A DNA stretch of 64,000 bases from Microbaculum marinum (GCF_042646165.1 NZ_JBHRTC010000015.1), one strand, 5' to 3'; positions 36,099-44,830 are shown, numbered from the stretch's first letter. Program-made: numbers and translations. The notes: generated from the sequence alone by a model not told the origin.

Positions 36099-38515
36099 CA
36101 CATGCCCCTCCGACCGAGCGACACGGCGCGGGCGATATCCGCGGCGACCTGCGTTCGCGATTGCCGGAAGCTCTCGGCGTCGCGGGCCATGATGGTCACG
36201 TTGACCCCGCCGCCCGCGCCGTAGCTCTGTGCCTCCCGCCGCGACAGCACGCGTTCCCCGCGCTGCAGGATCGCGGGCACCTCGTCGTGACGAAGCCCGG
36301 CCATGCCGCCACCATGCATCCGCGGCGCGGCGGCGAAGGCCATGGCCGGGACCATCCGCGAGGGTCCAGCCGATCCGACCATCCCGCCCGCATGCAGGAC
36401 GTTGGCGAAGATGCCGCCCGCCCCGGAGAAGACGCCGGAGAGCGCATTGGCGATCGGCCCGAGGATGAACCGCCGCGCCGCCAGTTGGGCGAGATCGGCC
36501 AGCAGCGACGTCACCAGATCGCGGAAGTCGAGCTTGCCGGTCTTCACGAACTGGCCCACCGCGTTCTCGGCCGACTGGAAGGCGCCGACGAGGCTCTGGC
36601 CGATGTCGCCACCGATCTCGCGGGCCTTGCTGGCGTAGTCGGAGAGCGCGGCGGTGACCGCCCGCCAGCCGGTGACGGCCGCGTCGGTCGCGGGCTCCGC
36701 TACCGCAGCAGCAGCTCCGGCCGCCACACCTGCATCTGTTGCGGCGCGCCCGGCGTCGCCGAGGGACGTCTCCAGGCGCTCCGCCGCAGCGGTGGTCTCG
36801 GCCAGTGCGTCGGCGCCGTCCTCGTCGGTGCCGCGTACGGCATCGCGCAGCGCCTGCCAGCTTTCGAGGGGCGCACGGGCCCCCTCCGCCAGGTCGCGCG
36901 CCGCGCCGCGGTAAAGGTTGGCGGACTCGAGCGCCCTGTTCGCCGCCTCGGTCAGACCGAGATCGGGCGCGGAGAGCGGATTGTCCTCGAAGGCCCGATC
37001 GAAGGCCGCCTGAGCTGCCGTGGTTGCGGCAGTCGCCGCTCCCTCGAAGCGGTTCTCGATCTCGCCGAGGTCGAGGTCCGGAACCAGCGATATGCGCCGC
37101 TCCGACCCGAGCGCTTCGAGCCCCTGGTTGATGCCGCCGATAAAGCCGTTGATCCGCGAGACCACCCCGTTCAGCATCGCCTCGACGCCATCGACCAGGC
37201 TGTTGGCCGCCTGGAACGCGAGATCGCCGATGGCGGCGGGCAGCAGGCCCCAGATCGCCTTGATCGCCTCGTAGGCGCCTTCGAAGGTGTTCGCGGCCGT
37301 GTTGCCGAAGCCCACCACGCTCTCGATGGCGCTCTGCATGCCCGATGCGGCATCCGCCTTCAGGTCGAAGAACATCGCCGTGGCGGCCGCGCCCGCCGCC
37401 GCCGCGCCCATACTGATGCGTTCCCAGACCTCGACCGCGAGGTCCTTCAGGAGCGACATCGCTTCTCCGAAACCGCCGGCGCCGGAGACGAGCCGGGTGA
37501 ACTGGTAGACGAGCTCGCCCGCGCCGACGATCAGCGCGCCGATGCCGGTGCGGATCAGCGCCCCGCGCAGGACAACGAGCGCCGTGGCGAGGCCCCGGAC
37601 CGAGAGCGCCGCAGCCGCCATGCCGGCGACCCAACGTCCCGCGAGGAACGCCGCGAAGGTGGCGGCATAGGTGGTCAGGCGGCCGATGTTGTCCAAGAGA
37701 CCGCGGATCGCGATGCCGAGCGGCCCGGTGCGGCTGGCCACCGCCGCCATGGCATCGGCGACGGCTTCCAGCGCAGGTGCCGCTGCGACCGCCAACTGGT
37801 TCGAGAGCCCGCGCCAGACCAACCCGAGCCGCGAGATGGCGTCGTTCGTCCGCTCGATCTGGTCGGCGTCCTGCTCGGAGACGACAACCCCGAAGGCGAG
37901 GACGTCCTCTGTCGCCTGGCGCAGCGTCGCGGTGTCGATCCGGCTCATCGCGATGGAGCCTTCCTCGCCGAAGAGCTGGCCCGCGACCGCCGCGCGCTCG
38001 GCGGCAGGCACGAAGCTCTCGATCGCCGCGTTGATCGCGCCCACGCGCTGGTCCAGCGGCAAGGCGATCAGCTCATTTGCTGAAAGCCCCAGCCGGTCGA
38101 GCGCGTCGGCAGCAGGGCCGGTCCCGGCGGCCGCCTGACTGAGACGGCGCGTCAGATCCTTGGTGGCCTGCTCGATGCCGGACATGGAGACGCCCGCCAG
38201 ATCGCCCGCGCGCTCCAGCGTCTGGATCGAGGCGACGGTGGTGCCGAGCGACTGCGCCAGCTTCGCCTGCGCATCGACCGTCTGCAGGCTGGACCGGATC
38301 ATCGCCACGCCAGCAGCGGCTGCGGCGGCCACGGCAGCGGCAGCCGCGACCCGCACCCGCCGCGAGAAGGCCGCGAGCCGGGCGTTCGCGGCTTCCATCT
38401 CCCGGCTCAGCCGTCCGAAGCCGCGCGACCCGGCCTCGCCCACGCCTTCGAGTTCGGCGCGCACCTGCCGTCCGCCCACGGCCGCGAGGCGGACGCTGAC
38501 CCTCTTCTCAGCCAT
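36098..38515 (-). CDS. Tail tape-measure protein
   Basis: An 805-residue protein fixing tail length. It opens with basic/coiled-coil segments (REMEANARLAAFSRRVRVAA) and a long Ala-rich hydrophobic run near residue 60-80, typical of tape-measure proteins. A phage minor-tail-like domain and membrane-prone helices follow. The C-terminus (GGMAGLRHDEVPAILQRGERVL ... RREAQSYGAGGG) is a motif common to such proteins in Rhodobacteraceae phages. Its start overlaps the frame-shifted tail chaperone product by eight bases, the usual chaperone-tape measure arrangement. Confidence 0.9.
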   Translation of the reverse strand: MAEKRVSVRLAAVGGRQVRAELEGVGEAGSRGFGRLSREMEAANARLAAFSRRVRVAAAAAVAAAAAAGVAMIRSSLQTVDAQAKLAQSLGTTVASIQTLERAGDLAGVSMSGIEQATKDLTRRLSQAAAGTGPAADALDRLGLSANELIALPLDQRVGAINAAIESFVPAAERAAVAGQLFGEEGSIAMSRIDTATLRQATEDVLAFGVVVSEQDADQIERTNDAISRLGLVWRGLSNQLAVAAAPALEAVADAMAAVASRTGPLGIAIRGLLDNIGRLTTYAATFAAFLAGRWVAGMAAAALSVRGLATALVVLRGALIRTGIGALIVGAGELVYQFTRLVSGAGGFGEAMSLLKDLAVEVWERISMGAAAAGAAATAMFFDLKADAASGMQSAIESVVGFGNTAANTFEGAYEAIKAIWGLLPAAIGDLAFQAANSLVDGVEAMLNGVVSRINGFIGGINQGLEALGSERRISLVPDLDLGEIENRFEGAATAATTAAQAAFDRAFEDNPLSAPDLGLTEAANRALESANLYRGAARDLAEGARAPLESWQALRDAVRGTDEDGADALAETTAAAERLETSLGDAGRAATDAGVAAGAAAAVAEPATDAAVTGWRAVTAALSDYASKAREIGGDIGQSLVGAFQSAENAVGQFVKTGKLDFRDLVTSLLADLAQLAARRFILGPIANALSGVFSGAGGIFANVLHAGGMVGSAGPSRMVPAMAFAAAPRMHGGGMAGLRHDEVPAILQRGERVLSRREAQSYGAGGGVNVTIMARDAESFRQSRTQVAADIARAVSLGRRGM

Positions 38516-39175
38516 GGGAATGATCCATCTTTTCGTTGAGCTTGGCCACCATCACCGCTTCGATGACGGGCAAGAGTTCACCCGCAGCAGCGGGCGGGAC
38601 GCCGAGCGCATTTCCCAGAGCGAGGGCCGCGGACAGGTCCCAGCCGACCACCGCGCCGGGCAGCACGCGCAACTGACCGCCGAGGCGGCCGACGAGATCC
38701 CAGACCTGCCAGCCCTCATGGGTAAGCGGCCGGTTCAGGCGCGTCGGGCAGTCTTCGCACGCTTGCGCGCAGGCTTCGCAGTAGCGCTCGCCCCCGCCGA
38801 AGGACCACTCGGCGAGAGCGCGGAGGCGTTTTTTTCCTGTTCCAGCAGCAGGCCTTTGGACACGTAGGTCAATTGGAAGGCCTCGAAGATCGGCCAGACG
38901 TCGAGCAGCGCGTCGATGGCCTCGGGGGTGGGATCGATCGGGTTGCCGTCGGCATCGCCGATGCCCTCCCAGCCGAGCACAGCCCGTCGCGCCAGCGCCT
39001 TGGCGAAGGCGACGGCGCGCTCCTCGTCGGAAGCCTCCTCGGGCACCGCCTCGACGGCGGGGTCGCTGCGCGTCGCGACCATCAGGGCGGTCGTCAGCGG
39101 GCGCAGTTGCACCCGGACGCCGGGGGCGAGGTCATGCCAGCGCGGCGCGTTGGTCAGGTCGAGCGTCAGCATCAA
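38508..39175 (-). CDS. Tail assembly chaperone with programmed -1 frameshift (G/GT type)
   Basis: The zero-frame product ends at 38735 (146 residues, starting MMLTLDLTNAPRWHDL). At 38834-38828 the minus strand reads A AAA AAC with codons AAA-AAC in frame, a canonical -1 slippery heptamer. A -1 shift continues through an open frame without its own early start codon to a stop at 38510-38508, giving about 222 residues. The shifted part has sensible protein sequence (RYCEACAQACEDCP, EGWQVWDLVGRLGGQLRV) and ends overlapping the tape-measure start by eight bases. This is the gpG/gpGT arrangement of tailed phages, in which the two products coat the tape measure during tail assembly. Confidence 0.85.
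38828..38834 (-). promoter_or_regulatory. A AAA AAC ribosomal slippery site
   Basis: Seven A residues followed by C on the minus strand, in the reading frame X XXY YYZ of the tail chaperone gene. The canonical heptamer permits tandem slippage of AAA and AAC tRNAs into the -1 frame. Few runs of this length occur in such GC-rich DNA. Confidence 0.85.
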
Positions 39176-40113
39176 TACGTCTCCACGTCATTCACGAGGG
39201 TGGCGGTGCACATCCGGCCGACGACGCTGTCGCGCGCGGCCTGCCAGTCGAATGTCGCCTGGACGCCCTGCGGCCCGGAAATCTCGATCCGTGGACGCGG
39301 CAGGTAGACGGCGTGCACGGTGAAGGAGAAGCTTTCGCCTGAAGGCAGGACGTAGGCGAATTCCATCTCGCAGGCCTCGCCGTTGATCGCCTGCGTCACC
39401 AGCGTCTGGTCGGCGAAGCGCACCTCGATCCGGCCCGTCAGCGCGGCAATGGATGGATCCGCGCCATCGATGCGGCCGTCCGAGCGGATGGTCTCGATCC
39501 GGTCGAGGTTGTTGGCGTAGGTGATCTCGGCCGAGACCACATTGCCGAGGGCGGTGCCGTTCCGGGTGATCGCCCCGTTGAAATGGCCGAAGCGCTTCAA
39601 CTCCAGTGCGGCGGGCGTTCCGGCACTGGTCGTGGTGCCGACCGTCTCGCCCTGCGCCACCAGCCGCGCGGTCGCGGTGAGCAGGCCCGAGCGCTGCATC
39701 TGCCAGGTGATCTGGTCGAGCACGCAGCCCGAGTACATCGCATAGCGGGGCACCTCGGGCATGCCGGTCTCGATCGACATCGAGGGCAACGTCCAGGACC
39801 CCGACTGAAATTCGTGGCTGTACGGGGCCTCCGCGCCCGTGGTCGTGGGCGCGCCGAAGGCTGCCTTCAGCCAGAAGCCGAACGCCTCGGCGTCCAGCGG
39901 CACGACGACGTCGCCGTCGGCCGTCACGGCGTCCTTGATCGGCGCTAGCGGATCGCGGCCGTAGCCGAGAAGCTCCGAATTCAGCAGTGGCTGCTCCGCG
40001 CCGAGCGACGTGCTGGCGAAGGGCATGCGGGTGAAGCCGCTGACGGGCGGCGTTCCATAGGTCGTCTCGAACGCAAGCGCCATCAGCGCTCGCGCCCCTT
40101 GGGCTCGTGCCAT
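39172..40113 (-). CDS. Major tail (tube) protein
   Basis: A 313-residue phage tail tube protein. It begins MARAQGARALMALAFETTYGTPP and includes GFWLKAAFGAPTTTGAEAPYSHEF, a pattern shared by long-tail tube proteins of siphoviruses. The C-terminal third (VRFADQTLVTQAINGEACEMEF, VLPSGESFSFTVHAVYLPRPRI) is an Ig-like decorated end. It is between the tail terminator and the tail chaperone genes, as expected, and its stop overlaps the chaperone start by four bases. Confidence 0.85.
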   Translation of the reverse strand: MARAQGARALMALAFETTYGTPPVSGFTRMPFASTSLGAEQPLLNSELLGYGRDPLAPIKDAVTADGDVVVPLDAEAFGFWLKAAFGAPTTTGAEAPYSHEFQSGSWTLPSMSIETGMPEVPRYAMYSGCVLDQITWQMQRSGLLTATARLVAQGETVGTTTSAGTPAALELKRFGHFNGAITRNGTALGNVVSAEITYANNLDRIETIRSDGRIDGADPSIAALTGRIEVRFADQTLVTQAINGEACEMEFAYVLPSGESFSFTVHAVYLPRPRIEISGPQGVQATFDWQAARDSVVGRMCTATLVNDVETY

Positions 40114-40137
40114 GTTCGTCTCCTGTGGTCGGTTGGG

Positions 40138-40554
40138 TCAGGCCAGCGGGTCGGCCGTGGAATAGTGCAGCACGACCGGGATAACGGCGGCCTTCAGACT
40201 CGCCGCGCCCTCGACCGGCAGATCGACCGGGCGCGGGGCTTCGGCCTCGACCCAGTCGCAGAACCCGCCCAGCGTCCGGTCGGCGGCGAGCGCTGCGCCG
40301 ATGCTGGCGGTCAGCGTGTCAAAGGCGGCGTCGCGATCGGCACCCTGAACGACCGCCTCGATCTCGGCTCGGTGCTGGTAGTGATAGCGCAGCGGCGACA
40401 GCGTGACTTCGGGCGCACCTGGTTCGCCATCGCGCAGGATCATCAGGCCCTCGACCGGCATGCGCTCGGGCAGCACGTCCCCGCGCAGAGCGGTGGCGGG
40501 CAGCGCCGAGAGCCGCGCGTGCAGCGCGACGAGGATGGTTTCGCGAGGTGTCAT
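40138..40554 (-). CDS. Putative tail terminator protein
   Basis: A 138-residue protein starting MTPRETILVALHARLSALP. It has the MPVEGLMILRDGEP and SPLRYHYQHRAEIEAVVQG segments of small tail-completion proteins in alphaproteobacterial prophages. The position directly before the tail tube gene supports a tail terminator role. Its ATG (40554) overlaps the merR stop (ATGA at 40551-40554), so it may now be translated from a merR-initiated message. The longer in-frame extension upstream is inside merR and not real. Confidence 0.75.
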   Translation of the reverse strand: MTPRETILVALHARLSALPATALRGDVLPERMPVEGLMILRDGEPGAPEVTLSPLRYHYQHRAEIEAVVQGADRDAAFDTLTASIGAALAADRTLGGFCDWVEAEAPRPVDLPVEGAASLKAAVIPVVLHYSTADPLA

Positions 40555-40976
40555 GGGTCGGCCGAGTTGGAAATCGCGTCGAGCACCGGACAATCGGGGA
40601 CTTCGGCGCCCGAACACCTGGATGCAGTTGTAGCGAGGACGGATTCGATACGCCGAAGATCCGCGATCCTCGCGCGGACATCGGCAAGGTGCCGCTCCGT
40701 CCGTTCCTTGACCTCGGCGCAGGTCGGCGCGGCGCCGTCGCCGAGCCCCATCAGCCCGCGGATGTCCTCCATCGAGAACCCGAGTTCGCGGGCGCGCAGG
40801 ATGAAGCGGAGGCGTGTGGCGTGTGCGGCGGAATAGACCCGGTAGCCGGCGTCCGTGCGGGGCGGGTCGGGCAGCAGGCCGGTCTTCTCGTAATAGCGGA
40901 TCGTCTCGATGTTGCAGCCGGTCGCCCGGGCCAGGTCGCCGCGTGTGAAGCCGCTCTCGCGCTCGTGATCGGTCAT
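40551..40976 (-). CDS. merR: MerR mercury-responsive regulator
   Basis: A 141-residue MerR-family regulator. The HTH-wing (FTRGDLARATGCNIETIRYYE ... YRVYSAAH) is followed by the dimer helix. The Hg-binding cysteines C86, C121 and C129 match the MerR pattern (Tn501 MerR: 82, 117, 126; first spacing identical at 35). It is divergent from merTPFA. ATG 40976 is preferred to an upstream 41030 start because the family N-terminus begins here. It represses or activates the 19-base-spacer promoter at 40991-41021. Its stop codon overlaps the tail-terminator start, tying mercury control to phage tail genes. Confidence 0.95.
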   Translation of the reverse strand: MTDHERESGFTRGDLARATGCNIETIRYYEKTGLLPDPPRTDAGYRVYSAAHATRLRFILRARELGFSMEDIRGLMGLGDGAAPTCAEVKERTERHLADVRARIADLRRIESVLATTASRCSGAEVPDCPVLDAISNSADP

Positions 40977-40990
40977 GGGCAAGTTTCCTC

Positions 40991-41021
40991 TTGAGCCTGT
41001 AGTTGCTACAGACCCTACACC
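40991..41021 (+). promoter_or_regulatory. mer operator/promoter with 19-base spacer
   Basis: TTGAGC (40991-40996) and TACACC (41016-41021) are 19 bases apart, with a perfect dyad CTGTAG-TTG-CTACAG in the spacer. This is the MerR-activated merT promoter. It shares a TTTCCTCTTGA lead with the promoter at 16597-16627, hinting at common ancestry. Confidence 0.85.
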
Positions 41022-41052
41022 CATCGTCAATCACAGACGAGAGGTGCGCGAC

Positions 41053-41442
41053 ATGGCGCTGACAGACGACAGAACGGACAGCACGGGCGCGGATCGCCCC
41101 GCCCGAAAGGGCTGGCTCGCGGCGGGCGGTGTGGTGGGCGCCTTTCTCGCCTCGGCCTGCTGCATCGGGCCGCTGGTGCTTCTGACTCTCGGCATCTCGG
41201 GCGCCTGGATCGGCAACCTGACGGCTCTGGAGCCTTACAAGCCGATCTTCGCCGTGATCGCGCTCGGCTTCATCGCGGCGGGTTTCTGGCAGGTCTATTT
41301 CCGCAAGCCAACCGTCTGCGAACCCGGTTCCTACTGCGCAAGGCCAGCATCGGCGCGCATCACCAAGTCGGCTCTCTGGGCCTCCCTGATCCTCGTTCTC
41401 GCAGCCCTCACCATCGACTGGTGGGCCCCGCTTCTCTACTGA
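41053..41442 (+). CDS. merT: MerT mercuric ion transporter
   Basis: A 129-residue inner-membrane importer with three helices. The first helix carries the vicinal pair C36-C37 (ASACCIGPL). The cytoplasmic loop pair is C89 and C95 (RKPTVCEPGSYCARPA). It takes Hg2+ from MerP and delivers it to the cytosol for reduction. ATG 41053 is chosen because the family start follows a short basic leader; an upstream in-frame start at 40975 lies in the promoter. merP follows after 18 bases. Confidence 0.95.
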   Translation: MALTDDRTDSTGADRPARKGWLAAGGVVGAFLASACCIGPLVLLTLGISGAWIGNLTALEPYKPIFAVIALGFIAAGFWQVYFRKPTVCEPGSYCARPASARITKSALWASLILVLAALTIDWWAPLLY

Positions 41443-41460
41443 CCCCGAAAGGACATCCAC

Positions 41461-41766
41461 ATGAAGAAGATCCTTGCACTCGCCTTGTTCGGCCTGACCG
41501 CCGTTGTGCCGATCACCGCCATCCCTGTTGCCGCGCAGACCGTCGCCGCCGAGCAGACCGTCACCTTCGCGGTGGACAACATGACCTGCGCGCTCTGCCC
41601 AGTCACCGTGAAGCGTGCGATGGAGGGCGTCGCGGGCGTGCGCGCCGTCGAGATCGACTTCGATGCCCGCACCGCCACGGTGATCTTCGACACCGCCGCG
41701 ACGAGCGCCGACGCCATCGCGACCGCGTCGGCCAATGCAGGCTACCCGGCGCGTGTCGCGGGCTGA
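41461..41766 (+). CDS. merP: MerP periplasmic mercury-binding protein
   Basis: A 101-residue exported protein: signal peptide (MKKILALALFGLTAVVPITA), then an HMA domain with the GMTCxxC-type motif NMTCALC (C43, C46). It scavenges periplasmic Hg2+ and passes it to MerT or MerF. AAAGGA precedes the ATG. It is in operon order between merT and merF. Confidence 0.95.
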   Translation: MKKILALALFGLTAVVPITAIPVAAQTVAAEQTVTFAVDNMTCALCPVTVKRAMEGVAGVRAVEIDFDARTATVIFDTAATSADAIATASANAGYPARVAG

Positions 41767-41770
41767 CGAG

Positions 41771-42004
41771 ATGACCGAGCAGTCCGACCGCAAGCTGATC
41801 GCGACAGGGATCGTCGGCACCGTCATCGCGGCGCTCTGCTGCTTCACTCCGGTGCTGGTGGTGCTTCTGGGTGCCGTGGGCCTGTCGGCCTGGCTGGGTT
41901 GGCTCGACTACGTTCTGCTGCCCGCGCTCGCCTTTTTCGTCGCGCTGACCGTGTACGCGGTCTGGAGACGGCAGCGGCGCCAGACCACTCGAACGGATGG
42001 ATGA
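41771..42004 (+). CDS. merF: MerF mercury transporter lacking the C-terminal Cys pair
   Basis: A 77-residue two-helix transporter. Helix 1 has the family's ALCCFTPVLVVLLGAVGLSAW with C23-C24. Helix 2 is LDYVLLPALAFFVALTVYAVW. Classical MerF has a second vicinal CC near the C-terminus; here the tail is RRQRRQTTRTDG with no cysteine. This may alter or abolish the hand-over step to MerA, or MerA may accept Hg from MerT only. ATG 41771 follows the merP stop by two bases plus ATGA-like spacing. It overlaps merA by eight bases. Confidence 0.92.
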   Translation: MTEQSDRKLIATGIVGTVIAALCCFTPVLVVLLGAVGLSAWLGWLDYVLLPALAFFVALTVYAVWRRQRRQTTRTDG

Positions 42005-43433
42005 CTTGATGAAAGACGATTGCTGCGCGCCCAAGGGCGATTTCGACCTTGCCGTGATCGGCGCCGGATCGGCCGGGTTCTCGGCCGCGATCACCGCCGC
42101 CGAGGGAGGCAAGCGCGTCGCGCTGATCGGCCATGGCACCATCGGCGGGACCTGCGTGAACGTGGGCTGTGTGCCCTCCAAGACGATGATCCGGGCCGCG
42201 GAAGCCCTGCACGGTGCGCAGACAGCACATCGGTTCCCGGGCCTGAACAGCGAGGCGCAGGTCGCCGACTGGTCGGCGCTGATTGCGGCCAAGGACGATC
42301 TTGTCGCGACACTGCGCCAGAAGAAGTACGCCGATCTGCTGCCGGGCTACGGCGGTGTGACCTATCTCGACGAGGGTCCGGCGCGTCTCGTCCTCGGCGG
42401 GGTCGAGGTCGGCGGGCGCAGGATCACGGCTCCCAAGGTGATCGTCGCGACCGGTGGCCGACCCGCCGTGCCCGACATCCCTGGGATCCAGGACGCACCA
42501 ACGCTCGACAGCACGTCGCTGCTGGAGCTGGACCGGTTGCCCGAAAGCCTGATCTTCCTCGGCGGCGGCTACATCGGCGTGGAGCTGGCGCAGATGATGG
42601 CGCGGATGGGCACCCGCGTCACCATTGTCTGCCGCTCGCGCCTGCTGCCGCGCACAGAGCCGGAGGTGTCCCGGGCGCTGACGGAGACGCTGCGCGCCGA
42701 GGGCGTCGCGGTTGTCGATGGCGCGACCTACGACGCCGCACGGCGCGACGGGGCCCGTGCGGTCCTGACGGTGACGGTGGACGGCGCAGACCGCGATCTG
42801 ACGGCCGACCGCCTCGTCCTGACGACGGGACGCGCAGCCAACACCGAGGGGCTGGGCCTCGCGGAGATGGGCGTCGAGACCGACGCGCGTGGCGCGATCC
42901 GGGTGGGCGACGACATGCAGACCACGAAGGCCGGCATCTTCGCGGCGGGCGATGTGACCGACCGCGACCAGTTCGTCTACATGGCCGCCTATGGCGCCAA
43001 GCTCGCGTCCCGCAACGCCGTTCTGGGCGGGGCGGAGCGCTACGACAACGCCGCGATGCCGTGGGTGGTGTTCACCGATCCGCAGGTCGCCGGCGTCGGG
43101 CTGACCGAGGCGCAGGCGCGCGCCGCGGGTCATGACGTCAAGACCAGTGTGCTGACGCTCGACAACGTGCCCCGCGCGCTCGCCGCCCGCGACACGCGCG
43201 GCCTGATCAAGCTCGTCGCGGACCGGGCGACCGACCGCCTCCTGGGCGGCGTGATCATGGCGCCGGAGGGAGCCGACAGTGTCCAGACGCTCGCCATGGC
43301 GCTCAAGTTCGGCATGACGACAAAGGCGCTCGGCGAGACGATCTTCCCCTATCTGACCACGGTAGAGGGGCTGAAGCTCGCCGCGCAGACCTTCGACAAG
43401 GATGTCGCGAAGCTGTCGTGCTGCGCGGGGTAA
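41997..43433 (+). CDS. merA: MerA mercuric reductase without an N-terminal HMA domain
   Basis: A 478-residue flavoenzyme reducing Hg2+ to volatile Hg0 with NADPH. Features: FAD-binding GAGSAGFSA, redox disulfide C53/C58 in GGTCVNVGCVPS, NAD-binding GGGYIGVELAQ, GDVT near 317 and the essential C-terminal vicinal pair C475-C476 (LSCCAG). An N-terminal CC (DDCCAPK) is present, but no HMA domain. ATG 41997 overlaps merF by eight bases; ATG 42009 is a shorter option. It ends 50 bases before the convergent DUF6441 gene of the prophage. Confidence 0.97.
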   Translation: MDDLMKDDCCAPKGDFDLAVIGAGSAGFSAAITAAEGGKRVALIGHGTIGGTCVNVGCVPSKTMIRAAEALHGAQTAHRFPGLNSEAQVADWSALIAAKDDLVATLRQKKYADLLPGYGGVTYLDEGPARLVLGGVEVGGRRITAPKVIVATGGRPAVPDIPGIQDAPTLDSTSLLELDRLPESLIFLGGGYIGVELAQMMARMGTRVTIVCRSRLLPRTEPEVSRALTETLRAEGVAVVDGATYDAARRDGARAVLTVTVDGADRDLTADRLVLTTGRAANTEGLGLAEMGVETDARGAIRVGDDMQTTKAGIFAAGDVTDRDQFVYMAAYGAKLASRNAVLGGAERYDNAAMPWVVFTDPQVAGVGLTEAQARAAGHDVKTSVLTLDNVPRALAARDTRGLIKLVADRATDRLLGGVIMAPEGADSVQTLAMALKFGMTTKALGETIFPYLTTVEGLKLAAQTFDKDVAKLSCCAG

Positions 43434-43483
43434 CCCGAGCCGTCGGTTTCGTGGCTGCCGAGCAAGATTGCGCATCGATGCGA

Positions 43484-44113
43484 TCACAACCTACCCCCCA
43501 CCCAGTTCGCCACGATCAGCCCCGGCACGCTGTCCAACGCCCGGTCTGCATCCCGCGCCAGATCCAGCCGCTTCGGCAGCTTGACCTGCGGCACCAGCAG
43601 GAAGATCGGCGCAGTGACCTTTCCGCGCCCGGTCTTCGACCGCGACACCACCGCCTGGCCTTTCGTGTTCAGCCGCCCCTCGGCGACCAGCAGGCTGGGG
43701 CCCGTCCGGCGATAGACGAAACGCAGGCGGAGGCCGCGTCGCCGCTCCCATTCACCGGGGGTGATCCGGCCGCCGCGCAGGGATTTGCCCGCCGCGGGCA
43801 GCGGGATCGCCAGCCAGAACCCGTTCTTCGATCGGATCAGCGGCCCGGTGTCATGCGCACCGACGATTACCGGCGCCTTCGACCAGACCAGCGCCGCAGC
43901 CTCAAGGCTCTCGCCCGACCTCGGGAAGTTCTGGCTCCGGATCGAGTTGGCGAGCCGTGTACCAAGCCCCGCGCCGGTGATCTGCAACCGCCACGCCGTC
44001 TTCAGCCCAGTCCCGGCCTCGCGAATGGCGGCGGTGACGGCCCGTTCACCCGCCGCGACCTCGGCCGCCATCATCGCGACGATGTCGGGATCGATGTCGA
44101 GCTTCAGTTTCAC
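43484..44113 (-). CDS. DUF6441 head-tail connection protein
   Basis: A 209-residue protein with the DUF6441 features (AVTAAIREAGTGLKTAWRLQI, VVWS-type APVIVGAHDTGPLIRS, NGFWLAIPLP and IFLLVPQVKLPKRLDLARDAD). In GTA-like prophages this gene usually lies immediately before the tail terminator; it may be a head-tail connector. GTG 44113 overlaps the stop of the upstream gene (GTGA). The neighbouring tail-terminator gene is 2.9 kb away because the mer operon is interposed. Confidence 0.85.
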   Translation of the reverse strand: MKLKLDIDPDIVAMMAAEVAAGERAVTAAIREAGTGLKTAWRLQITGAGLGTRLANSIRSQNFPRSGESLEAAALVWSKAPVIVGAHDTGPLIRSKNGFWLAIPLPAAGKSLRGGRITPGEWERRRGLRLRFVYRRTGPSLLVAEGRLNTKGQAVVSRSKTGRGKVTAPIFLLVPQVKLPKRLDLARDADRALDSVPGLIVANWVGGRL

Positions 44114-44421
44114 GCGGGCCTCAGGTCGACGGTCCAGACCAGCCGCTCGCGGTCGCGGACCGGCTCGCCCTGTATGAGGAAGGCGTCGCCGTCGATCTCG
44201 ATGCGGTCGCCGGGACGCGGGTTCGCCACCTCGGCCACGCGCAGGTCGATCCGGGTGGTTTCGGACCAGAGCCGCGCGTCGCCGAAGTCGGTGACCGCGT
44301 CGGCGCGACGGGCGACGGCACGCACCAGCACGGGTGTACCGCCGTCGGCGATGTAGACCGCGTCCCGGCCGATGTTCGGATCGGCGAAGAGCGCGCCGAT
44401 GGCGGCGGCGAAGGCCGACAT
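44110..44421 (-). CDS. Head-tail joining protein
   Basis: A 103-residue protein beginning MSAFAAAIGALFADPNIGRDAVYIA with a compact beta-rich C-terminus (RIDLRVAEVANPRPGDRIEIDGDAFLIQGEP). This pattern is typical of phage head-tail joining (stopper) proteins. ATG 44421 shares a base with the preceding gene's stop (TGATG); its stop overlaps the DUF6441 start. A longer in-frame start at 44574 lies in the DUF2190 gene. Confidence 0.75.
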   Translation of the reverse strand: MSAFAAAIGALFADPNIGRDAVYIADGGTPVLVRAVARRADAVTDFGDARLWSETTRIDLRVAEVANPRPGDRIEIDGDAFLIQGEPVRDRERLVWTVDLRPA

Positions 44422-44756
44422 CAGAACGTCGCGTTCAGGCGCACCCGGCCGATGGTGTCGCCGGCGCCGCTCGCCACCGCCTCGACGGCCGCGCCGATGA
44501 GGGTGTTGTCGGTCGCGACGGTCGTGGTGCGCTTGTTGGTGTCGTCCCAATAGACCTTGGCGCCAACCGTCCACGCCTGGGAGCCGACCTTGGTGATGTC
44601 GAACACGCCGACGAGCGCGGTCTCGACGGGCTCGCCAATGGCGGCGGCACCCGCGGCGATGCCGAAGATGGAGCCGACGAGCAGGCCATCGCCGGAGGCG
44701 ACGGCATAGGGCGCGGTCAGGGTGATGGTGTTGCCGGGCTGGACGTAGGTTTTCAT
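44421..44756 (-). CDS. DUF2190 capsid decoration-type protein
   Basis: A 111-residue protein of the DUF2190 family: MKTYVQPGNTITLTAPYAV, ASGDGLLVGSIFGIAAGAAAIGEPVE and WTVGAKVYWDDTNKRTTT. Family members decorate capsids or act as head proteins next to the major capsid gene. It sits between the protease-capsid fusion gene and the head-tail joining gene, in the expected order. Confidence 0.9.
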   Translation of the reverse strand: MKTYVQPGNTITLTAPYAVASGDGLLVGSIFGIAAGAAAIGEPVETALVGVFDITKVGSQAWTVGAKVYWDDTNKRTTTVATDNTLIGAAVEAVASGAGDTIGRVRLNATF

Positions 44757-44830
44757 GATGGGGATCCTCGTGGAAAGACGAAGGGCGGCCCGTCAGGACC
44801 GCCCGTGTGTCAGGGTTCAGGAAGCGCGCC

